Shown in pieces: positions 9,838-18,308 of a stretch of DNA of 64,000 nucleotides. The stretch's first letter is position 1. Every line of letters starts with the position of its first letter. The DNA is taken from positions 1 through 64,000 of the forward strand of contig JAGTRK010000006.1 in NCBI GenBank assembly GCA_018261955.1, written 5' to 3'. The position numbers and the translations under genes are program-made. The notes below the pieces were generated by a model. That model was not told the origin of the DNA, ran no database searches, and saw nothing but the letters and a program-made list of their open reading frames with translations. The DNA is from Burkholderiaceae bacterium. Its GTDB lineage: Bacteria; Pseudomonadota; Gammaproteobacteria; Burkholderiales; Burkholderiaceae.

Positions 9838-11121
9838 ATGATTTTAGTCATCAATTGTGGCAGTTCATCGGTCAAATTTGCGGTGATGGAACCGCTTGAG
9901 CAGGTCATGCTTGTCAGCGGCTTGGCAGAAAAGTTGGGCAGTGATGGCGCGGAAATCGCCATCAAAATTGGCGTGCAAAAACACTCCACTCCACGCCGTT
10001 CATGGAAAGATGCTTCAGGTTCACTCATTAAAATTGAGGATTACCAAAAAGAAGTGTATCAGCTCGGCAACGCAGGTCACACCGAAGCTTTGGCGAAATT
10101 GGTTGAGGTGCTCAAAGCGCACGGCTTACTCGATGAACTGACCGCAGTCGGTCATCGCGTGGTGCATGGTGGTTCGTATTTTAGCGACTCTGCCGTTATT
10201 ACCCCTGAAATTATTGAAAAAGTCACTGAATGCAATGTGATTGCGCCTTTGCACAATCCTGCAAACTTGCTCGGTATTGAAGTCGCTACAGCACAGTTAC
10301 CAAACTTGCCACAGGTCGCGGTGTTTGACACATCGTTCCACCAAACCATGCCTGATTACTCGTATTTGTATGCAACGCCACGCGCTTGGGAAAAAGACCA
10401 CCACGTGCGCCGCTATGGTTTCCACGGCACGTCACATCGTTTTATTGCGATTAAAACCGCTGAATTATTGAACAAACCGCTATCTGATTTGAACATCATC
10501 TGTGCACACATGGGCAATGGCTCATCGATTTGTGCGATTAAAGGTGGCGAGTCTATGGACACCTCGATGGGCTTCACGCCACTGCCAGGTTTGATTATGG
10601 GTACGCGCTCAGGCGACATTGACCCTGCCCTGATTACCTATATGGCAGATCGTTTGAATACCGATGCACAAAGCGTGATTGATATTTTAAACAAAAAAAG
10701 CGGTCTGCTCGGTGTATCAGAACTCACCAACGACATGCGCGAGTTGACAGAAGCGGCGACCAAAGGGCACGAAGGCGCGCAATTGGCAGTGGAAATGTTC
10801 TGCTATCGCGTGGCGAAATACGTGGCTGAATACATGGTTCCACTGCAACGCTTGGACGCATTGGTGTTCACAGGCGGAATTGGCGAGAACTCAGCGATTG
10901 TGCGTGAAAAAGTATTGTCGCACCTGCGTTTCTTGGGCTTTATTGTTGACCCTGCAGTCAATGACAAAACTTACGGCGGTAAAACCACTGTTATCACCAC
11001 CGCTGGCTCAACCCGAGCGATGGTGGTCAACACCAATGAAGAATTGATGATTGCGATGGATACCCATCAATTGACCCGAACTTCGGGTGCGGCGAAATCA
11101 GTGAGTTTTGAAAACTACTAA
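9838..11121 (+). CDS. ackA: Acetate kinase
   Basis: AckA converts acetyl phosphate and ADP to acetate and ATP (reversible), making ATP in overflow metabolism. The N-terminus MILVINCGSSSVKFAV is the acetate-kinase signature 1, and GFHGTSHRF (signature 2) and GHRVVHGG are present. DALVFTGGIGENS near the C-terminus binds nucleotide. The length of 427 residues is slightly above the usual ~400, with an extra stretch around residues 45-60. The ribosome site AGGAGATAAGT precedes the ATG. A terminator separates it from pta, 89 bp downstream in the same direction; the two enzymes act in sequence. Confidence 0.97.
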   Translation: MILVINCGSSSVKFAVMEPLEQVMLVSGLAEKLGSDGAEIAIKIGVQKHSTPRRSWKDASGSLIKIEDYQKEVYQLGNAGHTEALAKLVEVLKAHGLLDELTAVGHRVVHGGSYFSDSAVITPEIIEKVTECNVIAPLHNPANLLGIEVATAQLPNLPQVAVFDTSFHQTMPDYSYLYATPRAWEKDHHVRRYGFHGTSHRFIAIKTAELLNKPLSDLNIICAHMGNGSSICAIKGGESMDTSMGFTPLPGLIMGTRSGDIDPALITYMADRLNTDAQSVIDILNKKSGLLGVSELTNDMRELTEAATKGHEGAQLAVEMFCYRVAKYVAEYMVPLQRLDALVFTGGIGENSAIVREKVLSHLRFLGFIVDPAVNDKTYGGKTTVITTAGSTRAMVVNTNEELMIAMDTHQLTRTSGAAKSVSFENY

Positions 11122-11134
11122 TCTGAACCACACG

Positions 11135-11160
11135 AAAGGCGGGCTTGGCTCGCCTTTTTT
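11135..11160 (+). terminator. Rho-independent terminator between ackA and pta
   Basis: GGCGGGC (11138-11144) pairs with GCTCGCC (11148-11154), flanked by AAA and followed by a run of six T residues. This suggests pta has its own promoter or receives read-through. Confidence 0.85.
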
Positions 11161-11210
11161 GAATTTTTAAACATTGAAATACATAAAAACACAAAAAGAA
11201 AGGGAACAAC

Positions 11211-12710
11211 ATGTACGCTTTATACGTTAGCCCCATGGGCGCAGGCTCGGACATGAGCAAAGTTGTAGCAGGTTTGGTCACAGAATTAAACAACGCGGGT
11301 TTAAAAACCGTGTCATTCAAGCCCATCGGCGGTGGCGTGACTGCCGAGACTGCAGCACAATTGCTGTCCAAAGGTGGTAATGACCAATTGATGGAAGACA
11401 TCATCGGCGCGTACTACACCGCGGCAGACGGTGCGCAAGTGGTGGTGGTTGAAGGCGTGGTCAGCGATTTCGCACAATCAGGCGCGCTCGCGCCCTACGC
11501 CGCGCAGTTGAACGCCGAATTGGTGCGCAATTTGCAAGCGGATGTGGTGTTTGTAGCGGCGAAACCCGAACACGTCCAAGCGATTTGTACCGATTTGGCG
11601 GTGCAAAGTTTCAAAATCGCGCCCACCAAAGTCGTGGGTTCAGTCTCGCAAGACGCAAACGTTGCCAGCGCATTGAATATTGCCAACATCAAAACCCGTG
11701 CGACCGCCGAAGTTGAGGCGAAATTCTCGCCCCCTGCGTTCCGTTACCAATTGATTGACGCGGCGCGCAAAGCCAACAAACGCATCGTGTTGCCAGAAGG
11801 CGACGAGCCACGCACGGTCAAAGCCGCCATTATTTGTACTGAGAAAAAAATTGCGCGTTGCGTCTTGATGGCAAAACGCGAAGACGTTGAGCGTGTCGCG
11901 GCTGAGCAAGGTTTGACCATCCCCGCAGAACTCGAAATCATGGATCCAGCCTTGACCCGCGCAAATTATGTCGCACCGCTGTGCGACATGCGCAAAGCCA
12001 AAGGCATGACGCCTGAACAAGCCGAAAAAGAGTTAGAAGACACTGTGATGCAAGGCACGGTGATGATGGCTTTGGACGAAATCGATGGCTTGGTATCAGG
12101 CGCGGTACACACCACCGCCAACACCGTGCGTCCCGCATTGCAAATCATCAAAACCGCGCCCGGTTCAAACATCGTCTCATCGGTGTTCTTTATGCTCATG
12201 CCCGACCAAGTGTTGGTGTACGGCGACTGCGCCATCAATCCGAACCCGACTGCGGAACAACTCGCCGACATCGCGATTCAGTCTGCTGACTCGGCCAAAG
12301 CCTTTGGCATTCCCGCACGCGTGGCGATGATTTCCTACTCTACTGGCACATCAGGCGCGGGCGCGGAAGTCGAAAAAGTCGATCAAGCGACCAAATTGGC
12401 GCAAAGCCTGCGTCCTGATTTGGCAATTGATGGGCCGTTGCAATACGACGCAGCATCTGTACCATCGGTCGGCAAATCCAAAGCACCGAATTCAAAAGTC
12501 GCGGGTCAAGCAACAGTCTATGTATTCCCAGACTTAAACACAGGCAACTGCACGTACAAAGCCGTACAACGCTCTGCCAACGTAATTGCTGTTGGCCCGA
12601 TGTTGCAAGGCTTGCGCAAACCAGTGAATGACTTGTCACGCGGCGCACTGGTTGACGATATCGTCTTTACAATTGCCTTGACGGCGATTCAAGCGGTGCA
12701 AAAAAACTAA
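11211..12710 (+). CDS. pta: Phosphate acetyltransferase, short form
   Basis: Pta interconverts acetyl-CoA and acetyl phosphate, the partner reaction of AckA. The C-terminal ~325 residues (from about 175, [18 protein letters not shown]) form a complete PTA_PTB catalytic domain, including [24 protein letters not shown] and [10 protein letters not shown]. Residues 1-170 resemble the BioD-like P-loop domain of long Pta proteins, but the loop MGAGSDMSK lacks a classic GKS/T. The DRTGG regulatory domain that normally sits between these parts (E. coli Pta has 714 residues) is missing, so the protein has only 499. Function as a phosphotransacetylase is well supported. Regulation may differ from the enterobacterial enzyme. 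Confidence 0.94.
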   Translation: MYALYVSPMGAGSDMSKVVAGLVTELNNAGLKTVSFKPIGGGVTAETAAQLLSKGGNDQLMEDIIGAYYTAADGAQVVVVEGVVSDFAQSGALAPYAAQLNAELVRNLQADVVFVAAKPEHVQAICTDLAVQSFKIAPTKVVGSVSQDANVASALNIANIKTRATAEVEAKFSPPAFRYQLIDAARKANKRIVLPEGDEPRTVKAAIICTEKKIARCVLMAKREDVERVAAEQGLTIPAELEIMDPALTRANYVAPLCDMRKAKGMTPEQAEKELEDTVMQGTVMMALDEIDGLVSGAVHTTANTVRPALQIIKTAPGSNIVSSVFFMLMPDQVLVYGDCAINPNPTAEQLADIAIQSADSAKAFGIPARVAMISYSTGTSGAGAEVEKVDQATKLAQSLRPDLAIDGPLQYDAASVPSVGKSKAPNSKVAGQATVYVFPDLNTGNCTYKAVQRSANVIAVGPMLQGLRKPVNDLSRGALVDDIVFTIALTAIQAVQKN

Positions 12711-12724
12711 ATTAAAAAACATAA

Positions 12725-12757
12725 AAAACACCCAGAACGAGTTGTTCTGGGTGTTTT
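12725..12757. terminator. Strong terminator after pta
   Basis: A 14-bp perfect stem (12725-12738 with 12744-12757) with a 5-nt loop GAGTT, ending in TTTT. The left arm begins with six A residues, so it may also stop leftward transcripts from the 12861-13843 gene pair. Confidence 0.9.
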
Positions 12758-12860
12758 GCAAGGTGGCACAGCTCCACAAATAAAAGGGTCAATAAAAACC
12801 TTTGCAAGCAACGTCAAAAGCATTTTTGTGATACGAAAGCAACATGGTTGTCCTTTAGGA

Positions 12861-13241
12861 TTACCCCGTCGCCACTTGCACCCGTATGGTCTGTCCCATG
12901 CCCAAGCCGTTGTATAGAATCTGCCCAACACACGCAACGGGGACACCCAAGATTCGCGCACATTCCTCACCCACCACTTGAACAAAAAACTCCATATCAC
13001 GCACCTGTGGGTGCCCCACAAATGCTTGAATATACGCCTCCAAAGCAAACAGTTCTAAAATCCGTTCACGCGCAGTATAGCGTATCGACAGCGTACTACC
13101 CGCCAGTGGGTTGCGACTGTGCGGACACAGCACGGGTAAATCAATGCTGTGTTCAATCTCGCTGAGAATGTTCGGTCGCCGATTATCAATGGTTTTAAGC
13201 GGAGCCGCCACGTACTCGGATGGGTGGGTGAGCCAAGTCAT
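12861..13241 (-). CDS. QueF-like tunnelling-fold protein, function uncertain
   Basis: This 126-residue protein contains VLCPHSRNPLAGSTLSIRY (about residues 37-55). The pattern is close to the LCPxTGQPDxA...IxY block of QueF (preQ0 reductase), in which the Cys forms the thioimide with the substrate. The Cys is present. The Asp that follows it in QueF (CPxTGQPD) is Leu here, and the FRNHxxFHE substrate-binding segment is replaced by AFVGHPQVRDMEFF. It is therefore a relative and not a standard QueF; relatedness to FolE2-type cyclohydrolases is also possible. Its start overlaps the stop of the upstream VUT transporter by 4 bp (ATGA), which implies coupled translation and a shared pathway, plausibly 7-deazaguanine salvage. 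Confidence 0.55.
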   Translation of the reverse strand: MTWLTHPSEYVAAPLKTIDNRRPNILSEIEHSIDLPVLCPHSRNPLAGSTLSIRYTARERILELFALEAYIQAFVGHPQVRDMEFFVQVVGEECARILGVPVACVGQILYNGLGMGQTIRVQVATG

Positions 13242-13843
13242 ACGTAAATTTTCTTGGGTGATTTGAACCCAAAATAGATGGCAAATGCGATGAGGGTAGA
13301 AATCAGGGCTTTAAAAATTAAATCTGCAAAAATAATTTGACTCATTTCATTCCACGAGAGACTGCCGTAAAACGCCATTAAGGTAAATAAAATGGTGTCC
13401 AATGGAATGCTGATGGCATTGCTCGACAAAGCACGTGTGAGCCAAGATTTTTGCATGAGTTTTTGAAACACCATTGTGTCGGTCAACTCGCTGATTAAAA
13501 TCGCAATAAATGAAGCGACAATGAAGCGAAAACGATCTTCAGTGGCTTGTACAGGTAACCAATTGGACAAGCCAGAATTGAGAATCAACGATTGCAACCA
13601 ATTGGGTTGACTGCTCATCATCAACCAACCCACATAAGCATTGACCAACAAAGCCAAAGCAATCGCTCGATAAACTGCTTTCAAACCAAAATTGTGCAAA
13701 CGATCACGCAATGTAAATACCGCACCGAAAAACAGAGTACCCACGCTCAACAAGCCAAACACAGGCAGGGGAATAAAGTTATTCAAAGTTAAATTGGCGA
13801 ATAAAATCGCGCAGACGTATAACGCAGTCCAAAGAAATACCAT
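13238..13843 (-). CDS. VUT family (YhhQ-like) putative queuosine-precursor transporter
   Basis: The 201-residue integral membrane protein has about six hydrophobic spans. The block SNAISIPLDTILFTLMAFYG, with the conserved SN...DT...F.AF.G pattern, and ILISELTDTMVFQKLM are hallmarks of the VUT/DUF165 family, whose YhhQ member imports preQ0/preQ1. I chose the ATG at 13843 because GGAG lies six bases upstream and the protein then starts at the first membrane span. The frame extends to 13990, but that part lies over the leader and promoter. It is followed with a 4-bp overlap by the QueF-like gene. Confidence 0.8.
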   Translation of the reverse strand: MVFLWTALYVCAILFANLTLNNFIPLPVFGLLSVGTLFFGAVFTLRDRLHNFGLKAVYRAIALALLVNAYVGWLMMSSQPNWLQSLILNSGLSNWLPVQATEDRFRFIVASFIAILISELTDTMVFQKLMQKSWLTRALSSNAISIPLDTILFTLMAFYGSLSWNEMSQIIFADLIFKALISTLIAFAIYFGFKSPKKIYV

Positions 13844-13925
13844 AGTGGTCTCCAAAAAAATCCGTAAACAGTACGGCGGATAATGAACGCCCGATGGAAA
13901 CAGTCCAAAGGCAGGGGCGCATTGT
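13844..13925 (-). promoter_or_regulatory. Promoter and structured leader of the VUT/QueF-like operon
   Basis: On the minus strand a TACAAT -10 (13920-13925) precedes a ~75-nt leader. The leader contains GGCG...CGCC and then CCGTA (13872-13876) / TACGG (13862-13866) around a 5-nt loop, followed by A and seven T residues (13854-13860), ten bases before the ATG. The second hairpin with its T-run looks like an intrinsic terminator, so an attenuator or riboswitch is possible. I could not match the leader to a known preQ1 class. Confidence 0.5.
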
Positions 13926-13972
13926 AGCATAGGATGGATTTCTCTGAATTCACCAATTGGAAATTCTATGGA

Positions 13973-14000
13973 TTGAATTTCAATCCACATGGCGTATAAT
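13973..14000 (+). promoter_or_regulatory. Promoter of the basic-tail protein / nnrD operon
   Basis: TTGAAT (13973-13978), a 16-bp spacer and a perfect TATAAT (13995-14000) lie 33 bp before the ATG at 14034. Confidence 0.7.
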
Positions 14001-14033
14001 CAACGCGTACATTCGCACAGGAGTCAACCCATC

Positions 14034-15332
14034 ATGAAACACAGCAAACAACTATTCACACACTACATGACGCTTTGGGCACGTTTACTCCAGCAATCCG
14101 CTGGACAAGCCGATCCAGCAACGTATTTGTTGACCCACGATGCACGCACGCCATTGTTTTATTTGCAGGGAATGACACGGGTACTCATGCACGAACACAA
14201 TCCCAAAAAAATGCGCCGTCTGAATGAATGGTTCAAAAAAATGGAAGATGCTTTGGGTGCTATGGATTACTACACCAACATACTCAAAGATTTTAAAAGC
14301 AATCGCAAAATCCCACAAACCATCAAACACGACTTGATTGAAAAACTCAAATCAGCAACCGCGAATTTGAATACCCTACTGGTTGAATTGGGCTGGTTGG
14401 GTGAGAACGCAAACCGCGTACAAAAGGTACATCAATACAATCAAGAAATGGATTGGCTGGGGCAAAAGAATGTGCTCCTTGCCTTAAAAAATCGCTACCA
14501 ATCGGATATACGCAGCATCGCACGCCACATGAAACGCCCCATCGAGGAAATTGAGCGCGATGTGCACGAACTGCGTCGCGATGTGCGTTGGCTGTCGATT
14601 TACCCTCAGGCATTTAAGGGGTTTGTGAACATGCAAACGGTAGAATCGATTCCCGAGTCTCTGCTCAAATACGCAACGCCCGAAACGATTGACTCACCTT
14701 ATAATCAATTGGCTCATGTTGCCAATATCAACAAAGTGTTGTACCTAAACACCCACGCCTACTACGCCATGAGTTGGCTGATTGCGCAATTGGGTGTGCT
14801 CAAGGACTCAGGTTTGCGTTTACTGACACTGGCTGAACTCTTGCAGACGCACCAAAAACTATCTAAAGCCCAAGCGCTCAAAAACGCGCAAACCATGTTG
14901 GGAACAACACAACCCTCGGTCGAGGATTTGCTCAACACAGCACGCGGGTTAATAGTGCAAGTGCAAAACGACAAAGTATTCAGTCAATTGTTGTTGAGCA
15001 AAAACACTCCCGTCATTAAAATAACACAAGTGATCAAAGCAACACCAACGAACAAACCGAGTCCAACGACGCGGACAACACCAGCGACCCCTGCCAGTCC
15101 GAAAACACGTGCGACACCGATAATCAAGGCAAGCACAACCACTCGCGCAACGGTAGTAACTAAAGTACCTGCAACCAAAACTCGAACTGCGCCTGCAGCC
15201 AAAGCACCTACTGCCACAACCACGCGAACAACCACTCGCGCCACACCCACAAACAAAGCACGTACAACTACCACTCGTAAAACCTCCGCAACCCAAGTGG
15301 TTAAAAAAACCACCAAACCCACTCAGTCATGA
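14034..15332 (+). CDS. Uncharacterised helical protein with a long basic Thr/Ala/Lys-rich tail
   Basis: I do not recognise this protein with confidence. From the ATG at 14034 (GGAG ten bases upstream) it has 432 residues. Residues ~1-330 are predicted mostly helical and rich in charged residues. The segments THDARTPLFYLQGMTRVL and MRRLNEWFKKMEDALGAMD recall the alternating His/Arg/Lys helices of CHAD (polyphosphate-binding) domains, but this is only an impression. The last ~95 residues are low complexity, built of Thr, Ala, Pro, Lys and Arg (repeating TTRATP-like units), resembling histone-H1-like bacterial tails that bind DNA or polyanions. There is no signal peptide. The stop overlaps the nnrD start by 4 bp (ATGA). 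A frame 45 bases longer exists but lies over the promoter -10. Confidence 0.7.
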   Translation: MKHSKQLFTHYMTLWARLLQQSAGQADPATYLLTHDARTPLFYLQGMTRVLMHEHNPKKMRRLNEWFKKMEDALGAMDYYTNILKDFKSNRKIPQTIKHDLIEKLKSATANLNTLLVELGWLGENANRVQKVHQYNQEMDWLGQKNVLLALKNRYQSDIRSIARHMKRPIEEIERDVHELRRDVRWLSIYPQAFKGFVNMQTVESIPESLLKYATPETIDSPYNQLAHVANINKVLYLNTHAYYAMSWLIAQLGVLKDSGLRLLTLAELLQTHQKLSKAQALKNAQTMLGTTQPSVEDLLNTARGLIVQVQNDKVFSQLLLSKNTPVIKITQVIKATPTNKPSPTTRTTPATPASPKTRATPIIKASTTTRATVVTKVPATKTRTAPAAKAPTATTTRTTTRATPTNKARTTTTRKTSATQVVKKTTKPTQS

Positions 15333-16201
15333 GCATGTCGCAAAGTACGCTCTTAAGTGCTGATTGGATAGAATCGTACCTTCAACCACGCGCCACCCAT
15401 TCGCACAAGGGCGACTACGGGCACGCCCTGCTCATCGCAGGTGCGCGTGGGACTGTCGGCGCGAGCATCCTCGCAGCGCGCGCCTGCCTACGTTCGGGTG
15501 TGGGTTTGCTCACAGTACACGCGCCCGAATGCGCATTCATCCCACTGCAAACATCCACCCCAGAAGCCATGATCAGCAGCGATTCCGACGATGCGATGTG
15601 GACAGATGCGTTTGATATTAAAAAATATTCAGCGATTGGTGTGGGCTGCGGCATCGGTCAAGCAACCAATACGCGCACGGCGTTGCGCACCTTAATTGAA
15701 CTCAATGCCCAATCCCAGAAGCCCACAGTCATCGATGCCGACGCGCTTAATATCATGGCGAGCGAGCCTGATTTACTCACTCGTCTGCCCGCAAACACCA
15801 TCCTCACGCCGCACCCCAAGGAATTTGAGCGTTTGGTCACTCATTTGAATTTAGAGTCCTTGACTGAGGACACCCGCGTACAAGCACAATTGACTTTAGC
15901 GCAAACATACAACCTCATTATCGTGCTCAAAGGTGCGAATACCTGTATCGCCTTGCCTGACGGACACACCTTCATCAACACCACAGGCAATGCAGGCATG
16001 GCAAAAGGGGGCAGTGGTGACGCGCTCACGGGGATTATTTTGGCATTATTGGCACAGGGTTATGTAGCCGAAACCGCCGCGTGCATCGGGGTCTATGTGC
16101 ATGGTTTGGCAGGCGACATCGCCGCACAAAAATTGGGGCAAACGGCGATGCTACCGAGCGATTTAATCGAATGTTTGGGACAGGCGTTTTGCCTCAAATA
16201 G
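15329..16201 (+). CDS. nnrD: ADP/ATP-dependent NAD(P)H-hydrate dehydratase
   Basis: This enzyme repairs damaged NAD(P)H by dehydrating the S-hydrate with ADP or ATP. The 290-residue protein is the ribokinase-like C-terminal domain of the YjeF family standing alone. Typical segments are GDYGHALLIAGARGTVGA near residue 30, LTPHPKEFERL in the middle, VLKGANTCIALPDG, and the nucleotide/Mg site NAGMAKGGSGDALTGII. The epimerase (NnrE) domain found fused in E. coli is absent. It starts within the stop codon of the preceding gene; an alternative ATG is two codons on. Confidence 0.92.
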   Translation: MSMSQSTLLSADWIESYLQPRATHSHKGDYGHALLIAGARGTVGASILAARACLRSGVGLLTVHAPECAFIPLQTSTPEAMISSDSDDAMWTDAFDIKKYSAIGVGCGIGQATNTRTALRTLIELNAQSQKPTVIDADALNIMASEPDLLTRLPANTILTPHPKEFERLVTHLNLESLTEDTRVQAQLTLAQTYNLIIVLKGANTCIALPDGHTFINTTGNAGMAKGGSGDALTGIILALLAQGYVAETAACIGVYVHGLAGDIAAQKLGQTAMLPSDLIECLGQAFCLK

Positions 16202-16321
16202 AACATTTACAATTTCAAGCGCGGTAAAAAACCACCATCAAAAACAGCCATTTGAACCCATCCAAACGTTCAAAAAATTGCTTACAAGATACCGCCGCAG
16301 CCGTCAACTTCAAAATAAAAA

Positions 16322-16346
16322 ACCCGCAGAAGTCCATTCTGCGGGT
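16322..16346. terminator. Hairpin terminator in the nnrD-guaB gap
   Basis: A perfect 10-bp stem ACCCGCAGAA/TTCTGCGGGT has a 5-nt loop. The T-rich tail is on the minus-strand side (plus strand AAAATAAAAA before the stem), while the plus side lacks T residues. It probably ends nnrD transcription imperfectly, but its best orientation is leftward. Confidence 0.65.
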
Positions 16347-16388
16347 GTATCAGGTTCATATTCTAACACGCAAATATTTAAAATACCG

Positions 16389-16394
16389 TATAAT
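16389..16394 (+). promoter_or_regulatory. Perfect -10 element of the guaB promoter
   Basis: TATAAT lies 26 bp before the guaB ATG. No good -35 is visible at 16-18 bp. The ribosome site AAAGGAA follows directly. Confidence 0.5.
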
Positions 16395-16420
16395 TTCGCT
16401 TTGCCGAAAGGAACCCCACC

Positions 16421-17881
16421 ATGCGACTCTTGCAAAAAGCGCTCACTTTTGACGACGTTTTACTCGTACCTGCTTATTCCAACATCCTCCCACGCGATGC
16501 GTCGATGAAAACCCAACTCTCGCGCAATATTTCGCTGAATATTCCCCTTGTTTCTGCCGCGATGGACACCGTGACCGAATCGCGTTTGGCGATTGCACTG
16601 GCGCAAGAAGGCGGCATCGGCATCATCCACAAAAACCTCACCCCAGCCAAACAAGCCCTCGAAGTGGCAAAGGTCAAACGCTATGAATCGGGCATTTTGC
16701 GCGACCCCATCACCGTGACCCCCAGCATGACCATCGGTCAAATCATCGAATTGGCACAAGAGGCTGGCGTTTCGGGCTTTCCAGTAGTGTCCAATAAAAA
16801 AGTGGTCGGTATCATCACCAGCCGCGATTTGCGATTTGAAGAGGATTTAGAAGCCAAAGTCGCCGACAAAATGACGCCGCGTGAACGATTGATTACCGTG
16901 AGTGAAGACGACGACTTGATCGTGGCAAAAAAACTGCTCAACAAACACCGCTTAGAGCGCGTGGTGGTGATCAACGATGCGGACGAATTACGCGGTTTGA
17001 TTACCGTCAAAGACATCCAAAAAGCCACCACCCACCCATTGGCGACCAAAGATGCGCATGGTCAACTGCGCGTCGGCGCGGCGGTCGGTGTCGGCCCTGA
17101 AAATGATGAACGTGTGCGTCTGCTCGCGCAAGCAGGCGTGGATGTGATTATCGTCGATACCGCACACGGACACAGCCAAGGCGTACTCGACCGCGTCAAA
17201 TGGGTCAAGGAAAACTACCCGCACATTGACGTGATTGGTGGCAACATTGCCACAGCCGAAGCCGCATTGGCACTGGTAGAACACGGCGCAGATGGCGTGA
17301 AAGTCGGTATCGGTCCTGGCTCGATTTGTACCACGCGCATCGTCGCGGGGGTTGGCGTGCCGCAAATTTCCGCGATTGCCAACGTCGCAACCGCACTGGA
17401 AGGCACAGGCGTACCGCTCATCGGTGACGGTGGCGTTCGCTATTCTGGCGATGTATCCAAGGCACTCGCAGCAGGCGCGTACAGCGTCATGCTCGGCTCA
17501 ATGTTCGCTGGCACCGAAGAGTCCCCCGGGGAAGTTGTATTATTTCAAGGTCGCTCGTACAAAGAATACCGCGGTATGGGCAGCCTCGGGGCAATGGCGC
17601 AAGGCTCAAAAGACCGCTATTTTCAAGACAACGAAGCCAATGTTGAAAAACTCGTTCCCGAAGGCATTGAAGGTCGGGTGGCATACAAAGGTTCAGTGCT
17701 GAACATCATCCACCAACTCATCGGCGGTGTGCGCTCATCAATGGGCTACTGCGGTTGTGCATCGATTGAGGATTTACGCACTAAAGCGGAATTTGTACAA
17801 ATCACCTCAGCGGGGATGCGTGAGAGTCATGTTCATGATGTGCAGATTACCAAGGAAGCGCCGAATTACAGCGTGGGGTGA
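16421..17881 (+). CDS. guaB: Inosine-5'-monophosphate dehydrogenase
   Basis: GuaB oxidises IMP to XMP with NAD+, the committed step to guanine nucleotides. The 486-residue protein begins [13 protein letters not shown], as in the family, has two CBS domains at roughly residues 95-205 (regulatory, nucleotide-binding), and carries the IMP-binding loop [18 protein letters not shown] with the catalytic Cys at residue 303. The flap region [10 protein letters not shown] and the C-terminal segment [21 protein letters not shown] are complete. The guanylate synthase gene guaA, often next door, is not in the window; the following ~400 bp hold only gene debris. Confidence 0.98.
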   Translation: MRLLQKALTFDDVLLVPAYSNILPRDASMKTQLSRNISLNIPLVSAAMDTVTESRLAIALAQEGGIGIIHKNLTPAKQALEVAKVKRYESGILRDPITVTPSMTIGQIIELAQEAGVSGFPVVSNKKVVGIITSRDLRFEEDLEAKVADKMTPRERLITVSEDDDLIVAKKLLNKHRLERVVVINDADELRGLITVKDIQKATTHPLATKDAHGQLRVGAAVGVGPENDERVRLLAQAGVDVIIVDTAHGHSQGVLDRVKWVKENYPHIDVIGGNIATAEAALALVEHGADGVKVGIGPGSICTTRIVAGVGVPQISAIANVATALEGTGVPLIGDGGVRYSGDVSKALAAGAYSVMLGSMFAGTEESPGEVVLFQGRSYKEYRGMGSLGAMAQGSKDRYFQDNEANVEKLVPEGIEGRVAYKGSVLNIIHQLIGGVRSSMGYCGCASIEDLRTKAEFVQITSAGMRESHVHDVQITKEAPNYSVG

Positions 17882-17888
17882 TATAACA

Positions 17889-17913
17889 TGGAAGTGAGTG
17901 TAAATCACTTCCA
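17889..17913 (+). terminator. Hairpin after guaB
   Basis: TGGAAGTGA pairs with TCACTTCCA across a 7-nt loop, 8 bp after the stop codon. It lacks a T-run, so termination strength is uncertain. Confidence 0.5.
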
Positions 17914-17938
17914 CCCCTAAACTTGATTCAATCAATTT

Positions 17939-18233
17939 ATGAGCAGCGAATGGATTGCTGCTATTGGTGCAGCAATCGGTACATCGTTAGGTGGGGCAAT
18001 TTCTCATTCTACAATTGCGCAGTAAATTTAGAATGAAAGAAAACCAACTGTAAGCAAATGTCAAATTGAAAAAATTGAAATTGCACATGAAACTGTTGGT
18101 AGTATCGGAGTTTGATACCGCACAATGCTTAGGTGGGGATATTTTACATTTCCGTACTGGAAAGGAAATCATTCAAGAAAAGCTGTCTTTTGAAGAGATA
18201 GGAATGCTGTTCTCTTTTATATTCCGCCACTAA
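17939..18233 (+). pseudogene. Possible decayed small gene between guaB and sdhB
   Basis: A short frame at 17939 (MSSEWIAAIGAAIGTSLGGA..., stop at 18023-18025) reads like the start of a small membrane or phage-type protein. A second short frame at 18087-18233 (48 residues, ending MLFSFIFRH) follows in a different frame. Both are too short to name, and they look like pieces of one or two eroded genes. A leftward 61-residue frame over the same bases has no coding character. Nothing else is seen in this 427-bp gap except the two flanking hairpins. Confidence 0.35.
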
Positions 18234-18252
18234 AAAATGAACCAGAATGTGA

Positions 18253-18280
18253 AATAAGGGCGCGAAATCGCGCCCTTATT
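18253..18280. terminator. Terminator of the sdhCDAB operon
   Basis: A perfect 12-bp stem AATAAGGGCGCG/CGCGCCCTTATT with a 4-nt loop lies 28 bp beyond the sdhB stop. It has AT-ends on both sides, so it could work in both directions. Confidence 0.8.
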
Positions 18281-18308
18281 GTGGTTTACACAGCGATTAA
18301 ACCATGCC

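Noticed and set aside
13844-13925. Naming the VUT leader a preQ1 riboswitch
   Set aside because: The hairpin and T-run are real, but I could not match the conserved preQ1-I, -II or -III core bases, so only a structured leader is claimed.
13844-13990. N-terminal 49-residue extension of the VUT transporter
   Set aside because: It covers the promoter -10 and leader hairpins, while the ATG at 13843 has a proper ribosome site and starts at the first membrane span.
17987-18172. Leftward 61-residue frame in the guaB-sdhB gap
   Set aside because: No ribosome site, no recognisable motif, and it overlaps better-looking debris on the other strand.
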